Origin: Acidobacteriota bacterium
Lineage (GTDB): Bacteria; Acidobacteriota; Terriglobia; Terriglobales; Acidobacteriaceae
Length of the DNA stretch: 58,966 bases
Direction: 5' to 3'
Assembly (NCBI GenBank): GCA_031296105.1
Contig: JARLGJ010000067.1
Span: forward strand, 1 to 58,966
The notes under the pieces are model-generated. The model searched no databases. It was not told the origin of the DNA and saw only the letters and a list, made by a program, of their open reading frames with translations. Shown piece after piece: positions 44,310-53,907 of this stretch. Each line of letters begins with the position of its first letter. The first letter of the stretch is position 1. The position numbers were made by a program, and so were the translations under genes.

Positions 44310-45713
44310 ATGCGTTTTGACGACATCCTATCCATCTATGCCCCGGCCTACCGGAAGCGGATGTTGTTTGCGGCTGCCGCGATGATCCTTGCGGTAGCCG
44401 TGGTGGATTGGCAGACCCAGCAGTTCCTCTCGGTCGGGTATCTGTATCTGTTTCCGCTGATGATTGCGGGCGGGTTTCTGAGCCGTCCGCAAATCGTCGG
44501 GGTGGGGCTGCTGTGCGCATATTTGCAAGAGGAATTCAGCTATCTTCCGTCCAGTGAAGCAATCACCCGATTGGTCCTCTCTTCGGCGGGCTTTGTCGGC
44601 ACGGGATTGCTGATTGCCGAGGTGGTGCACAGCCGCCGTATCATGATCGAGAACGTGCGGGCGCTGGAGGCCTCGGCGCGGGCGCGCCGCGAGGCCGAGG
44701 AGCAACTGCGCGTGCTGGTGGAAAGCTCTCCGGCGGCCATTGTGACCATGGGCGGAGACGGTACGATTCTGCTGGCCAACGATGCGGCGCAGCAGATGCT
44801 GGCGCCGGATGGCCCACCGCTGAACGGTCAGTCCGCCGAGCGCTATTTGCCGGCGCTGACGACGGCGGCGCGGACAGGCGCGGTGCGGAACTTCCGCACC
44901 ACCCTGCAATGCCGCGGACAGCGCGCGGACGGCGAAGTGTTTCTGGCCGGAGTGTGGTTTTCCACCTACGCGGCGGCGGAGGGCGGCAAGCGTTTGGCGG
45001 CGATTCTGGTGGACCTTTCGGACGAGTTGCGCAGCCGCGAGGATCTGAACCTGGATTACCTGCTGACGAACACGCGCATTCTGATGAGCGCCGTGTCGCA
45101 CGAGATACGCAACCTTTGCGGCGCGGCCATGATTGTGCACCGCAACCTGTGCGCGGTGGAGGATCTGCGCGGCAACGCCGACTTTGAGGCGCTGGGCACG
45201 CTGATCCAGGGGCTGGAGAAGATCGCCTCCATGGAACTGAGCGGCAAACAGCAGCCGCGCACGGCCATCGAACTGGATTCCGTGCTGGACGAGGTCCGCG
45301 TGCTGGTGGAAAGCGCGGCGCGCGAGGAAGGCATCGGGTTGCGCTGGGAGGGTTCGAAGGAAGACCCGATGGTGTGGGCCGACCGCTATGGATTGATGCA
45401 GGTGTTCCTGAACCTGTCGAAGAACGCGATCCACGCCATGCAGGGCTTGCCCACACGGCGGCTGACGGTGGCGGTGGACGTTGGCGCGGAGCGGGTGACG
45501 GTGCGTTTTCTCGACACCGGCCCGGGCATCGCCGATGCCAGCCAGTTGTTCCGGCCGTTTCATACGGGAAGCGGCGGCACCGGGCTGGGATTGTACGTGT
45601 CGCGCGCCATGTTGAAGAGTTTTGGCGGCGATCTGGTCTATGAGCCGCGGGAAATCGGTTGCAGTTTTGCTGTCGTGCTGGAACGAGCGAAGGAGAATAT
45701 GGTCCATGACTGA
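44310..45713 (+). CDS. Membrane histidine kinase with PAS domain
   Basis: A 467-residue sensor kinase. Four hydrophobic segments lie at about 19-35, 42-57, 62-76 and 88-104 (an MASE-like or DUF4118-like integral sensor). A PAS domain follows at about 130-235, then the phospho-acceptor H264 in SAVSHEIRNL. The HATPase domain has NLSKNAIHAM (N box), FLDTGPGIAD (G1) and GSGGTGLGLYV (G2). Overlaps the following response-regulator gene by 8 bases, so the pair is coupled. It is divergent from a metal-efflux operon, but the ligand is unknown. Confidence 0.9.
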   Translation: MRFDDILSIYAPAYRKRMLFAAAAMILAVAVVDWQTQQFLSVGYLYLFPLMIAGGFLSRPQIVGVGLLCAYLQEEFSYLPSSEAITRLVLSSAGFVGTGLLIAEVVHSRRIMIENVRALEASARARREAEEQLRVLVESSPAAIVTMGGDGTILLANDAAQQMLAPDGPPLNGQSAERYLPALTTAARTGAVRNFRTTLQCRGQRADGEVFLAGVWFSTYAAAEGGKRLAAILVDLSDELRSREDLNLDYLLTNTRILMSAVSHEIRNLCGAAMIVHRNLCAVEDLRGNADFEALGTLIQGLEKIASMELSGKQQPRTAIELDSVLDEVRVLVESAAREEGIGLRWEGSKEDPMVWADRYGLMQVFLNLSKNAIHAMQGLPTRRLTVAVDVGAERVTVRFLDTGPGIADASQLFRPFHTGSGGTGLGLYVSRAMLKSFGGDLVYEPREIGCSFAVVLERAKENMVHD

Positions 45714-46350
45714 TACGAAGGCGAGAATCTTACTGGTGGACGACCACGCGCTGTTTCGCGACAGCGTGGGGCGCTTTCTGGACCGCGAGAGCGGATTGCA
45801 GGTGGTGGGCGGATGCGCGACGCTCTCCGAGGCACGGGATTTTCTGATGTCGCACGAGGTGGACCTGGTGCTGCTGGACTTCGATCTAGGGGAGCGCGAC
45901 GGCGCGGACTTTATGCAGATGGCGGAGAACATGAGCTTCCACGGCAAGGTTCTGCTGGTGACGGCCGGCGTGACCGATACCAACGCCGCCGCCATGGTGA
46001 AGCGCGGCGTGGCCGGAGTCTTCCTCAAGCACGATCCGCCGGCTGCGCTGGTGAACGCCATCCGCGAGGTGCTGATGGGCCGCGTGTGGCTGGACCAGAA
46101 CCGCCTGCGCAGCATCGCCGGTAAGGAGCAGGAAAAGCCCGCGGTGCCCACCCGCAAGCTCACCGAACGCGAACAGATGGTGCTCTCGGGAGTGTTTGAA
46201 GGCATGGCCAACAAGCAGATCGCCGACCGTCTGCAAGTCAGCGAGAGCAGCGTGAAGGCTACCCTGCAGCAGCTCTTCCATAAGACCGGCGTGCGCAACC
46301 GCAGCCAACTGGTGCGTATTGCCCTGGAACGCTACCGCGACCTGATCTGA
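45706..46350 (+). CDS. NarL/FixJ-type response regulator
   Basis: A 214-residue regulator with a receiver domain (1-120) and a LuxR-type HTH (about 150-214). D12/D13 form the acidic pocket (ILLVDDHALF) and D58 is the phospho-acceptor in VLLDFDLGE. The HTH reads KLTEREQMVLSGVFEGMANKQIADRLQVSESSVKATLQQLF. Start at 45706 follows AGGAGAATATGGTCC. It should act with the kinase upstream. A LuxR-type partner is somewhat unusual for a metal-efflux operon, which more often has an OmpR-type one. Confidence 0.93.
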   Translation: MTDTKARILLVDDHALFRDSVGRFLDRESGLQVVGGCATLSEARDFLMSHEVDLVLLDFDLGERDGADFMQMAENMSFHGKVLLVTAGVTDTNAAAMVKRGVAGVFLKHDPPAALVNAIREVLMGRVWLDQNRLRSIAGKEQEKPAVPTRKLTEREQMVLSGVFEGMANKQIADRLQVSESSVKATLQQLFHKTGVRNRSQLVRIALERYRDLI

Positions 46351-46400
46351 TCCATCCTTAAGTTTGAGCCAGACCTACCGTGCTGGCAGAAACAAAGAGA

Positions 46401-46427
46401 CGCGCCGAAACTCCCGGCGCGTTTTTG
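46401..46427 (+). terminator. Intrinsic terminator after the two-component genes
   Basis: Stem CGCGCCG/CGGCGCG with loop AAACTCC, then a T run. The following stretch to 46883 shows no gene that I can support; it presumably holds the promoter of the cytochrome operon. Confidence 0.75.
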
Positions 46428-46883
46428 TTTTGCCTCCGCGTCCGGCAAGACGCGTTCCCCCGCCACCTTTATTCATAACCGCAGGATGTTACTTTCCGGC
46501 GTGAACCGCGCGGCTGTAAAGCGAACCCACTAAGTAAGGATGGCGCGCCGTCTACTCCCCTCACGGACCGGCGTCCGGAACTGGAATCGTTCCCGAAGTA
46601 AGCACTCCGCCGCCGCGCAGATCGTGTGCGGGCAAAAGGGCCGCGGAGAAAATATCCACATTTGTCGATCTTGTGACAGGAGGCTGCTGCGGGCGGTTTT
46701 CGCGGGGTTGCAATTAGAAGGAACTCGCGGCTCCGGCGAATCCTGTTTTAGGAACAGCACCAGAAGCGGCCCGTCCCCGGCGGCGTCCCGCGAATTCCTG
46801 CGCGACTCCGGGAACTGTTCATGCAGGATAAAGCCTGCAAATGCTGTGTGTATCACTTATGTCGTTCGACTAGGAGTACATAA

Positions 46884-47786
46884 ATGGATTTCACGCGAAA
46901 GGTCAGAGGATACCGGACACCCATCCTACTGACGCTCTGTTTGTTGCTGCCGGTAGGAGTGATTGCATCTTCCAACCCAGGCAAAGCGAAAGCTGATCAG
47001 CCGTTGTTTGTCGGCGAAGAAACCTGCAAGGGTTGCCACGACGACATTGCCAAGCGCTTCGATGAGAGCGCGCACAAAAAGATGGCGCTCCTGCACGGCG
47101 GCGCTGGCGTCACCTGTGAAAACTGCCACGGCAGCGGAAAAGCGCACGTGGACGGCGGCGGCGACACGAGCAAGATCTTCAATCCGGCGAAGCATTCGGC
47201 GAAGGAAGTTGACGCGAAGTGCCAGACCTGCCACGCCGGGGCGCATCCGAACTTCGACCGCTCTCCCCACGCCAAGGCCAACGTAGGCTGCATCAGTTGC
47301 CACAGCATTCATCAGAGCAAGGACGAAAAGCTGCTGAAGGTTTCGCAGACCAAGCTCTGCCTGCAATGCCACTCCGACGTCAAGCCGGCGTTCAGCATGC
47401 CCTTCCATCACAAGGTTAACGAGGGACTGGTTCAGTGCAGTGACTGCCACGATGCGCACGGCACATTCAACGCCAACAACGTGAAGTCCACGGCCGATCA
47501 GAACGCGATCTGCACCAAGTGCCACACCGAGGTGAGGGGGCCGTTTGTGTACGAACATGCCCCGGTCAAGGCCGAGGGATGCATGGGGTGCCACACGCCG
47601 CACGGTTCGCAGAACCCGCGCATGTTGAACATGCCGGCCATCAACCCGCTTTGCAATCAGTGCCACAGCGGCGTTGCGGCCAACACGGTTCATGGCATGG
47701 GCGCGGGATCGTCGGTGACCTACCCATGCACGACCTGCCACACCTACATTCATGGCTCGAACATGAATACCGCGTTCATCAGGTAG
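46884..47786 (+). CDS. Decaheme periplasmic cytochrome c, MtrA/DmsE type
   Basis: A 300-residue cytochrome with an N-terminal signal segment (about 10-29) and ten CxxCH heme sites: CKGCH, CENCH, CQTCH, CISCH, CLQCH, CSDCH, CTKCH, CMGCH, CNQCH and CTTCH. Ten hemes at this length match the MtrA/DmsE/PioA family, which passes electrons through an outer-membrane barrel. Numerous further His can act as distal ligands. AGGAGTACATAA precedes the ATG. The next gene, 112 bases downstream, encodes a large barrel, the expected partner. No extracellular multiheme cytochrome is nearby. Confidence 0.92.
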   Translation: MDFTRKVRGYRTPILLTLCLLLPVGVIASSNPGKAKADQPLFVGEETCKGCHDDIAKRFDESAHKKMALLHGGAGVTCENCHGSGKAHVDGGGDTSKIFNPAKHSAKEVDAKCQTCHAGAHPNFDRSPHAKANVGCISCHSIHQSKDEKLLKVSQTKLCLQCHSDVKPAFSMPFHHKVNEGLVQCSDCHDAHGTFNANNVKSTADQNAICTKCHTEVRGPFVYEHAPVKAEGCMGCHTPHGSQNPRMLNMPAINPLCNQCHSGVAANTVHGMGAGSSVTYPCTTCHTYIHGSNMNTAFIR

Positions 47787-47898
47787 GGGGCATGGATTGC
47801 GCTGCGCGGGCCGGAGCAAGTGCGGCGGCGCGGCCGCGTTTCGATTGCACGCCGGTGGACCCTGTTCCTCCGGGCAAGTTCTTAGTGAGGTTTTGATT

Positions 47899-50418
47899 AT
47901 GATGATTACAGATTGGATTACCCGGCGGGTGGGTGGAAGTCCCGTCGCTGGCGTGGCCACCTTACTCCTGTGGCTGGCCGGCGGCAGCGCCGTCGCGCAG
48001 ATCCCCTTAACGTTGTCCCACGCCACCGTGCCGGATGGCTACACGTTGCATGAATCGATTGACGTCGGCGGCCGCGCCACGAACATCTTCGGCAGCACCG
48101 ATATGTATGACACGCTGGTTAACCTGCATAGCGGCGCTCGTTTGCAGGGTGAGACCTTTGAACTGCACGCCCTGCCGGATACCAAGCATACGAAGGTCGA
48201 TTACCTGAAGGCGTTTATCAGCGGCGTCGGCGGCGATCCGTACAGCTTTGCCAAACTGGAAGCTTCCAAAGGCAAACTCTACGACTTCACCGGACTGTTC
48301 CGGCGCGACCGCCAATTCTTCGACTACAACCTGCTGGGTAATCCGAACCTTCCCGCCGGGCAGACGTTGCCGGTCGGGCCCACGGCGTCGCCCACGGGCA
48401 CCTACGCGTGGCCGCAGGTGATGCAGTCGCCATTCATGTTCAACACGGTTCGCCGGATGACGGACACCGCTCTGACTTTGTTCCCGCTGTCGAAGTGGAC
48501 GTTCCGCGCCGCATATTCGCAGAACGTCTTCCAGGGGCCGAGCCTGACACCCAGCGGATACCAGGTTGCCAGCTCGTACGCAGTTTTGCTCCAGGAGAAT
48601 CAGCGCAACAGCACGGACGATTGGCGGGCGTCGCTGGAGTGGAAGCCCTGGCCGCAGACGCGCCTCAGCTACGAAGAGCAGATCACGCACTACAAGGGCG
48701 ATTCGTATTTCAGCATGGCGCCGCAGTACCTCAACCTGCAGGAAGCCAATGGAACCCGGGTTGCTCTGCTCCAGAATTACGACAATCCCGTTCATAGCGC
48801 GCTCACCCTCACTTGCGGCACCGGCGTCGGTCTCGACAAGATCTATCCCGCGGTCAACAACGGACTGCCTATTGTCGATCCGGCGTGCAACGTGATTAGC
48901 AGTTACACGCGCACCCAGCCCACACGGGTGCTGTTTCCCACGGAAATCTTCCGGATGCAGAGTTCGAGCATCCCGAACGTAACGATGAACGGCAACGTCC
49001 GCTACACGTACGCGAACATGTCGCTGCCGAACTTCTACGATAACTTCCAGGGACTGTCGGGAACGACCCGCCAGCTTCAGTACGTGGGCAACGCCAGCGC
49101 CAAGCGGGAAGCCATTGCCGCCGATTACGGCGTCTCCTGGCGGCTGGCGAAGAAGCTCACTGTTTCCGAGCAGATCGACTACTCGAACGTGCACCAGCCG
49201 GGAACGGCCAACATGACCAGCTATACCAAGGTGACCGCCGGCACGGCGAGCATCAACAGCACCGCGTTGACCACGACGGTGATTAACACCGCGACCAGCC
49301 CGCTCACCTCGACCTTCAGCGGCAGCCCGAGCGTGCAGGCGCCGCAGTTCAACTACTTCGGACAGAAGTTCATCACCAATAACGTTACGGCCACGTATGA
49401 CGCCTCGGACCGCACGACGTTTACGCTGACCTACTACTACCAGAAGCACACGATCGGGGAAGGCTCGGCCAATACCACGTCATACCTGACGGGCATCGAA
49501 AATTTCACGATCAACGAAAATGGCGGCACGTTCGGCGTAAGCCTGCGTCCCACCAGGCAGTGGAACATCAACGGCTCGGTGGAAGTCCGCTACGCCGACA
49601 ATGCATTTACGCCGGTGGCGCCACGCGAGCTGCAACACTACCGGATTCACACGACCTACCATCCCAAGCCCTGGGCCTCGTTTTCCGGCGCGTATAACGA
49701 CATCGAGCGACACAACAACACCAACAACACGGGCGCCGTGTCCGTGGACGGTCCACTGCAGCACGTGGATCACAGCCGCACGGTCAGCTTCAACGCCGAC
49801 CTGATGCCGGGCAAGCACTACGCGCTCGACGTCAGCTACGCCTACAGCGACGTGTACACCTCGACGAATATCTGCTACCAGGGCTCGGCCTCCAGTGCCA
49901 CGATTCCTGGCGCGGCATCGCCGGCCGGCGTGGCGTGTCCGTCTCCGACGCCGCGCGCGGGTTCTCCGTACACGTTCGGTCCGGTGAAGGACTTCATGGA
50001 CGCGCCCACGCAGTATGCGTCCGTGCTGCTGACGGTGTCACCGGACGACAAACTGCACGTCGATCTCGGCTATCGTCTCAGCTCGGTCAACGGCAGCCGT
50101 TTCTTCAACGATCCGCGCGACGTGAATGGCTCGCTGGTGTCCACTTACCAGACGCCTTTCGCGAAGCTCTCCTATGCCATGCAGAAGAACCTGGTGTGGC
50201 AGGCGGCGTTTGACTACTTCGGCTACGGTGAAGGCGGGCGCTCTGGCGCCATGTATTGCAGCGCCTCCACGACCCTGCCGACGCTGACCACCTCGGCCAC
50301 GGTAGTGCCCTGCAGCACGCTGGCCAACACGGCGATGAGCGGCCCGGCCTACGGCTTCACCGCTCCGCGCAACTTCCACGCAGATAATCTGACCGTCGGC
50401 GTTCACTACGAATTCTGA
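47899..50418 (+). CDS. Outer-membrane beta-barrel, MtrB/PioB-like partner of the decaheme cytochrome
   Basis: An 839-residue protein with a signal peptide (about 1-33, ending AVAQ) and repeated amphipathic aromatic strands throughout (for example RYADNAFTPVAPRELQHYRI), ending in HYEF with a terminal Phe. The RNSTDDWRASLEWKPWPQTRLSYEEQITHYKGD style and the gene position next to a decaheme cytochrome match the MtrB/PioB family, which sheathes MtrA in the outer membrane. There is no N-terminal CxxC as in Shewanella MtrB. Assignment rests on size, barrel features and context. Start at 47899 follows GTGAGG. A strong terminator follows. Confidence 0.78.
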   Translation: MMITDWITRRVGGSPVAGVATLLLWLAGGSAVAQIPLTLSHATVPDGYTLHESIDVGGRATNIFGSTDMYDTLVNLHSGARLQGETFELHALPDTKHTKVDYLKAFISGVGGDPYSFAKLEASKGKLYDFTGLFRRDRQFFDYNLLGNPNLPAGQTLPVGPTASPTGTYAWPQVMQSPFMFNTVRRMTDTALTLFPLSKWTFRAAYSQNVFQGPSLTPSGYQVASSYAVLLQENQRNSTDDWRASLEWKPWPQTRLSYEEQITHYKGDSYFSMAPQYLNLQEANGTRVALLQNYDNPVHSALTLTCGTGVGLDKIYPAVNNGLPIVDPACNVISSYTRTQPTRVLFPTEIFRMQSSSIPNVTMNGNVRYTYANMSLPNFYDNFQGLSGTTRQLQYVGNASAKREAIAADYGVSWRLAKKLTVSEQIDYSNVHQPGTANMTSYTKVTAGTASINSTALTTTVINTATSPLTSTFSGSPSVQAPQFNYFGQKFITNNVTATYDASDRTTFTLTYYYQKHTIGEGSANTTSYLTGIENFTINENGGTFGVSLRPTRQWNINGSVEVRYADNAFTPVAPRELQHYRIHTTYHPKPWASFSGAYNDIERHNNTNNTGAVSVDGPLQHVDHSRTVSFNADLMPGKHYALDVSYAYSDVYTSTNICYQGSASSATIPGAASPAGVACPSPTPRAGSPYTFGPVKDFMDAPTQYASVLLTVSPDDKLHVDLGYRLSSVNGSRFFNDPRDVNGSLVSTYQTPFAKLSYAMQKNLVWQAAFDYFGYGEGGRSGAMYCSASTTLPTLTTSATVVPCSTLANTAMSGPAYGFTAPRNFHADNLTVGVHYEF

Positions 50419-50447
50419 CGATTCACCATTCACCTTCCCGATAGCAT

Positions 50448-50477
50448 GGGGCGGCCTGCGGGCCGCCCCGGTTTTTT
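50448..50477 (+). terminator. Strong intrinsic terminator after the cytochrome/barrel genes
   Basis: 9-bp stem GGGGCGGCC/GGCCGCCCC with loop TGCG, then GGTTTTTT. Confidence 0.85.
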
Positions 50478-50618
50478 GCCCGGCGAAAACAAGACTGATG
50501 CGTGCAGTCCGCACCCCCTCGTGACCCCGCCGCAAACCTTGACGGCCATCCCCGGCCGCTTCCACTGGAATTAAGGTTAGCCTCCGCCAGATTTTCTTCC
50601 TCCGGACGTCAATTAAGA

Positions 50619-50658
50619 ACTTTCTATGACATTCATCAAGCATTCATGGCTTGTTAAC
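50619..50658 (+). promoter_or_regulatory. Pho-box-like phased repeats upstream of pstS
   Basis: CATTCAT at 50630-50636 and again at 50641-50647, separated by 4 bases, giving the 11-base phasing of PhoB/PhoP boxes. Looser matches with TT at the same positions occur at 50619-50625 and 50652-50658. The site lies about 175 bases before pstS. This supports phosphate-starvation control of pstSCAB. Apart from this and the terminator at 50448, nothing else was seen in 50419-50831. Confidence 0.55.
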
Positions 50659-50831
50659 AATCGCGGACTAGACTCCGATGCGAGTAGAGGACAGCCGCCG
50701 ATCCGCACACTTCAAGTGTTTGTCCTTCCGGGGAGCCGCCCCGGTCAATGAAGCTTCGTTCCACCTCCCGCCGGATGCGTCGCGGGAGAGACGGTTTGCT
50801 GGATGGATTGCGAATAATGAGGAGAGCTAGC

Positions 50832-51866
50832 ATGAGCGTACGCCGCTGGATTCAGATCAGCCTTTGTCTTTGCCTTGCCCTTGTCTTTACCGGATGTAAG
50901 GATTCCTCGAAGTCCGCCAGCGTGGTGAAGTTGCAGGGCGCCGGCGCCAGCTTCCCCGCGCCTCTTTATACAAAGTGGTTCAAGGCCTACAGCACCGCGC
51001 ACCCCGAGGTCCAGGTGGACTATCAGTCGGTGGGCAGCGGCAGCGGCAAGAAGAGCGTGATCGACAAGACGGTGGATTTCGGCGCCAGCGACGCGGCGAT
51101 GAACGACGACGAGTTGGCCCGCGTGCCGGGCGGCGCGCAGTTGTTCCCCATGACCGCCGGCAGCATCGTGATTGCCTACAACCTTCCCGATGTGAAGGAC
51201 CTGAAGCTCTCGCGCAAGGCCTACAGCGGCATCTTTCTGGGCAAGATCAAGAAGTGGAACGACCCTGAGATTGCCAAGTCGAATCCCGGCGTAAAGCTGC
51301 CGGAGACGGCGATCAACGTGGTGGTGCGCGCCGATTCCAGCGGCACCAGCTTTGTGTTCACCAAGCACCTGAGCGCCATCAGCCCCGAGTTTGACAAGAC
51401 GGTGGGCACCAACACCATGCCGAACTGGCCGGTGGGCACCAAGAGCAAGGGCAACGAGGGCGTGACGGCCAGCCTGATGACGACGCCGGGCTCGATCGGC
51501 TACATCGAATACGGTTACGCCAAGACGCAGAACGTGCCCTTTGCCGCGCTGGAGAACAAGTCCGGCAAATTTGTGGCGGCCAACACGGCTTCGGGACAGG
51601 CTGCGCTGGCTTCCATGGAACTGCCGCAGAGCTTGATTGCCTGGAACCCCGATCCCACGGCGGCCGATGCCTACCCGATCGTCACCTACACCTGGATGAT
51701 CTTCTACAAAAAGTATGACGCGGGGAAACTGGCGGCCGTGCAGTCCTTGATTAAGTACGGGCTGAGCGACGGACAGAAGGACGCCGAGTCGCTGGGTTAC
51801 ATTCCGCTGCCGCAGAGCACGGTGGACAAAGACACGGCGGCGCTGGCTAATTTAAGCAGCAACTAA
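50832..51866 (+). CDS. pstS: Phosphate ABC transporter, phosphate-binding lipoprotein
   Basis: A 344-residue periplasmic phosphate-binding protein, made as a lipoprotein (TGC with C22). Phosphate ligands lie in GAGASFPAPLYTKWF, YQSVGSGSGKK, DFGASDAAM and RADSSGTSFVFTKHL. The ATG at 50832 follows GAGGAGAGCTAGC; another ATG at 50817 is in frame. First gene of pstSCAB, with a terminator-bounded upstream region containing Pho-box-like repeats. Confidence 0.96.
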   Translation: MSVRRWIQISLCLCLALVFTGCKDSSKSASVVKLQGAGASFPAPLYTKWFKAYSTAHPEVQVDYQSVGSGSGKKSVIDKTVDFGASDAAMNDDELARVPGGAQLFPMTAGSIVIAYNLPDVKDLKLSRKAYSGIFLGKIKKWNDPEIAKSNPGVKLPETAINVVVRADSSGTSFVFTKHLSAISPEFDKTVGTNTMPNWPVGTKSKGNEGVTASLMTTPGSIGYIEYGYAKTQNVPFAALENKSGKFVAANTASGQAALASMELPQSLIAWNPDPTAADAYPIVTYTWMIFYKKYDAGKLAAVQSLIKYGLSDGQKDAESLGYIPLPQSTVDKDTAALANLSSN

Positions 51867-51881
51867 ACAAATAGGTGAAGC

Positions 51882-52952
51882 ATGTCGGCGCATAGTTCCG
51901 CACAACCCGGTCTTCCGGTTCTCCCCGGCGCGCTCTTCGGTTCGCGTCAGGGAGAAATCACGCAGGTGCCGAGTCCTTTACAGCGCGCGGTGGACGTCAC
52001 GTTCCGCCGCCTGTGCCATGCCTTCGCATGGTTCACCATTCTGCTGGTCACGTTCATTGTTCTTCGCATCGCTATGTCGGCCGCGCCGGCCATGCGCGAG
52101 CAGGGCTGGGGCTTTCTCACCGGCCGCGTGTGGGACGCCAACGCCGGACAGTTCGGCATCCTGGCGCAGATCTGGGGCACGCTTTACACCTCGATCCTGG
52201 CGCTCATCCTGGGTACGGCCTTCGGCGTGGCCGCGGCCGTCTTCCTCAGCGAAGGTTTTCTCGGCAGTACGATCTTCGGTCTGCTGAAATACTTCGGCGT
52301 TCATCTGCATCCCTGGTGGGGACGCTTGCCCGATCAGATCGAACGCATCTTGAAGGAACTGATTGAGCTGCTGGCGGCCATCCCCAGCGTGGTCTATGGA
52401 CTGTGGGGCATCTTTGTCGTGATCCCGTTGATCCGCCCGCTGTGCCACGCGCTGCATGAGCACGCGGGCTGGATTCCCTTGTTCTCCACCGACCTGAGCG
52501 GCCCCGGCGTGCTGCCGGCCGTCATAGTGCTGGCCATCATGATCATGCCGACGGTGACGGCCATCAGCCGTGACGCGCTGGTGTCGGTGCCCGTCAAGCT
52601 GCGCATGGCTGCCTACGGATTGGGCGCCACGCGCTGGGAGTCGATCTTCGCCGTCATTCTGCCCACGGCTTCGCGCGGCATTGCCGGAGGCATTGTGCTG
52701 GCCTTTGGCCGCGCCCTGGGCGAGACCATGGCGCTGGCCATGTTGGTGGGCAACAGCAATCAGATCAATCTCTCACTGTTTTCGCCGGCCAACACGCTGG
52801 CCGCGCTGCTGGCCAATAACTTTCCCGAAGCCGGTCCGCGCGAGGTGGGGTTGCTGATGTATGCCGCGCTGGTGCTGCTGGGCATCACCCTGGTGGTGAA
52901 CATTATGGGCGCGTTCATTTTGCAGCGCGCGGCAAAGAATGCGGCAGAGTAG
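51882..52952 (+). CDS. pstC: Phosphate ABC transporter permease PstC
   Basis: A 356-residue inner-membrane permease with about 6 membrane segments. It contains LKELIELLAAIPSVVYGLWGIFVV and the EAA-like loop AAYGLGATRWESIFAVILPTASRGI that contacts PstB. Starts 15 bases after pstS stop. It has a longer N-terminal cytoplasmic part than E. coli PstC. Confidence 0.96.
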   Translation: MSAHSSAQPGLPVLPGALFGSRQGEITQVPSPLQRAVDVTFRRLCHAFAWFTILLVTFIVLRIAMSAAPAMREQGWGFLTGRVWDANAGQFGILAQIWGTLYTSILALILGTAFGVAAAVFLSEGFLGSTIFGLLKYFGVHLHPWWGRLPDQIERILKELIELLAAIPSVVYGLWGIFVVIPLIRPLCHALHEHAGWIPLFSTDLSGPGVLPAVIVLAIMIMPTVTAISRDALVSVPVKLRMAAYGLGATRWESIFAVILPTASRGIAGGIVLAFGRALGETMALAMLVGNSNQINLSLFSPANTLAALLANNFPEAGPREVGLLMYAALVLLGITLVVNIMGAFILQRAAKNAAE

Positions 52953-52962
52953 CGAGGAAACG

Positions 52963-53895
52963 ATGGCCGAACCATTATCCAATCCGAATCTTGGCATCGA
53001 AGATCCTTTCGCGGGAGTGGACTTCAGCGAACTGGAACACTCTCTGCGCCGCCCGCGCACGTTTATGGATTTTGTGCTGAACGGGCTGGTGACGCTGATG
53101 ACGCTCTCGGCGCTGGTGCCTCTGTTCAGCGTGGTGCTGATGCTGTTGTGGCGCGGCGGCAAAAGACTGGGCCTGGCCCTCTTCACCCAATTACCTCCGG
53201 CGCCTCTTGAAACCGGCGGCGGCTTTGGCAACGCCATTGTGGGCACGGTGCTGATGGTGCTGCTGGCCGTGCTGCTGAGCGTGCCGGTGGGCCTGATGAC
53301 CGCGATTTACCTGGCGCAGGCGAAGCAGAGCAAGGTGGCCGAAGTGGTGCGCTTTGCCGCCAAGGTGCTCACCGGGTTCCCCTCGATTCTGGCCGGCGTC
53401 TTTGCCTACGGCGCGATTGTGCTGACCACGGGAGGATTCTCCGCGCTGGCCGGAGCCGTGGCGCTTTCGGTGCTGATGCTGCCCACCATCGTGCTGACCT
53501 CGGAGGACGCGCTGCGCATGGTGCCCTCGCGCATGAAGGAAGCCTCCGTTGGCATGGGCGCCACCAGCACGCAAACGGTGTGGATGGTGCTGCTGCCCAC
53601 GGCGATGCCGGGCATTCTGACGGGCGTCATGCTGGCCGTGGCGCGCGCCGCCGGAGAGACCGCACCGCTGATCTTTACCGCCCTGTTCAGCAACTACTGG
53701 ATGTGGTCGCATGGCGAGGTGCAGGTGTTGCAGCCGACGGCTTCCTTGGCGGTGCTCATCTACAACTTTGCGGGTATGCCTTTTAAGAATCAGGTGGAGC
53801 TGGCCTGGGCCGCGGCCCTGGTGCTGGTGCTGTTCGTGCTCATCGCCAACCTGATTGGCCAGAGCCTTTCCAACAAACAAGTTCAGCAGGGGTAG
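52963..53895 (+). CDS. pstA: Phosphate ABC transporter permease PstA
   Basis: A 310-residue permease with about 6 membrane segments. It contains AAKVLTGFPSILAGVFAYGAIV and the EAA-like loop EASVGMGATSTQTVWMVLLPTAMPGI. Start at 52963 follows GCGAGGAAACG; an in-frame ATG at 52939 would overlap pstC. Acts with PstC as the membrane channel. Confidence 0.95.
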   Translation: MAEPLSNPNLGIEDPFAGVDFSELEHSLRRPRTFMDFVLNGLVTLMTLSALVPLFSVVLMLLWRGGKRLGLALFTQLPPAPLETGGGFGNAIVGTVLMVLLAVLLSVPVGLMTAIYLAQAKQSKVAEVVRFAAKVLTGFPSILAGVFAYGAIVLTTGGFSALAGAVALSVLMLPTIVLTSEDALRMVPSRMKEASVGMGATSTQTVWMVLLPTAMPGILTGVMLAVARAAGETAPLIFTALFSNYWMWSHGEVQVLQPTASLAVLIYNFAGMPFKNQVELAWAAALVLVLFVLIANLIGQSLSNKQVQQG

Positions 53896-53907
53896 GAGGA
53901 GAATTTT

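Noticed and set aside
46540..46932. A 130-residue reading upstream of the decaheme cytochrome
   Set aside because: It has no recognisable domain, overlaps the true cytochrome start and lacks a ribosome site.
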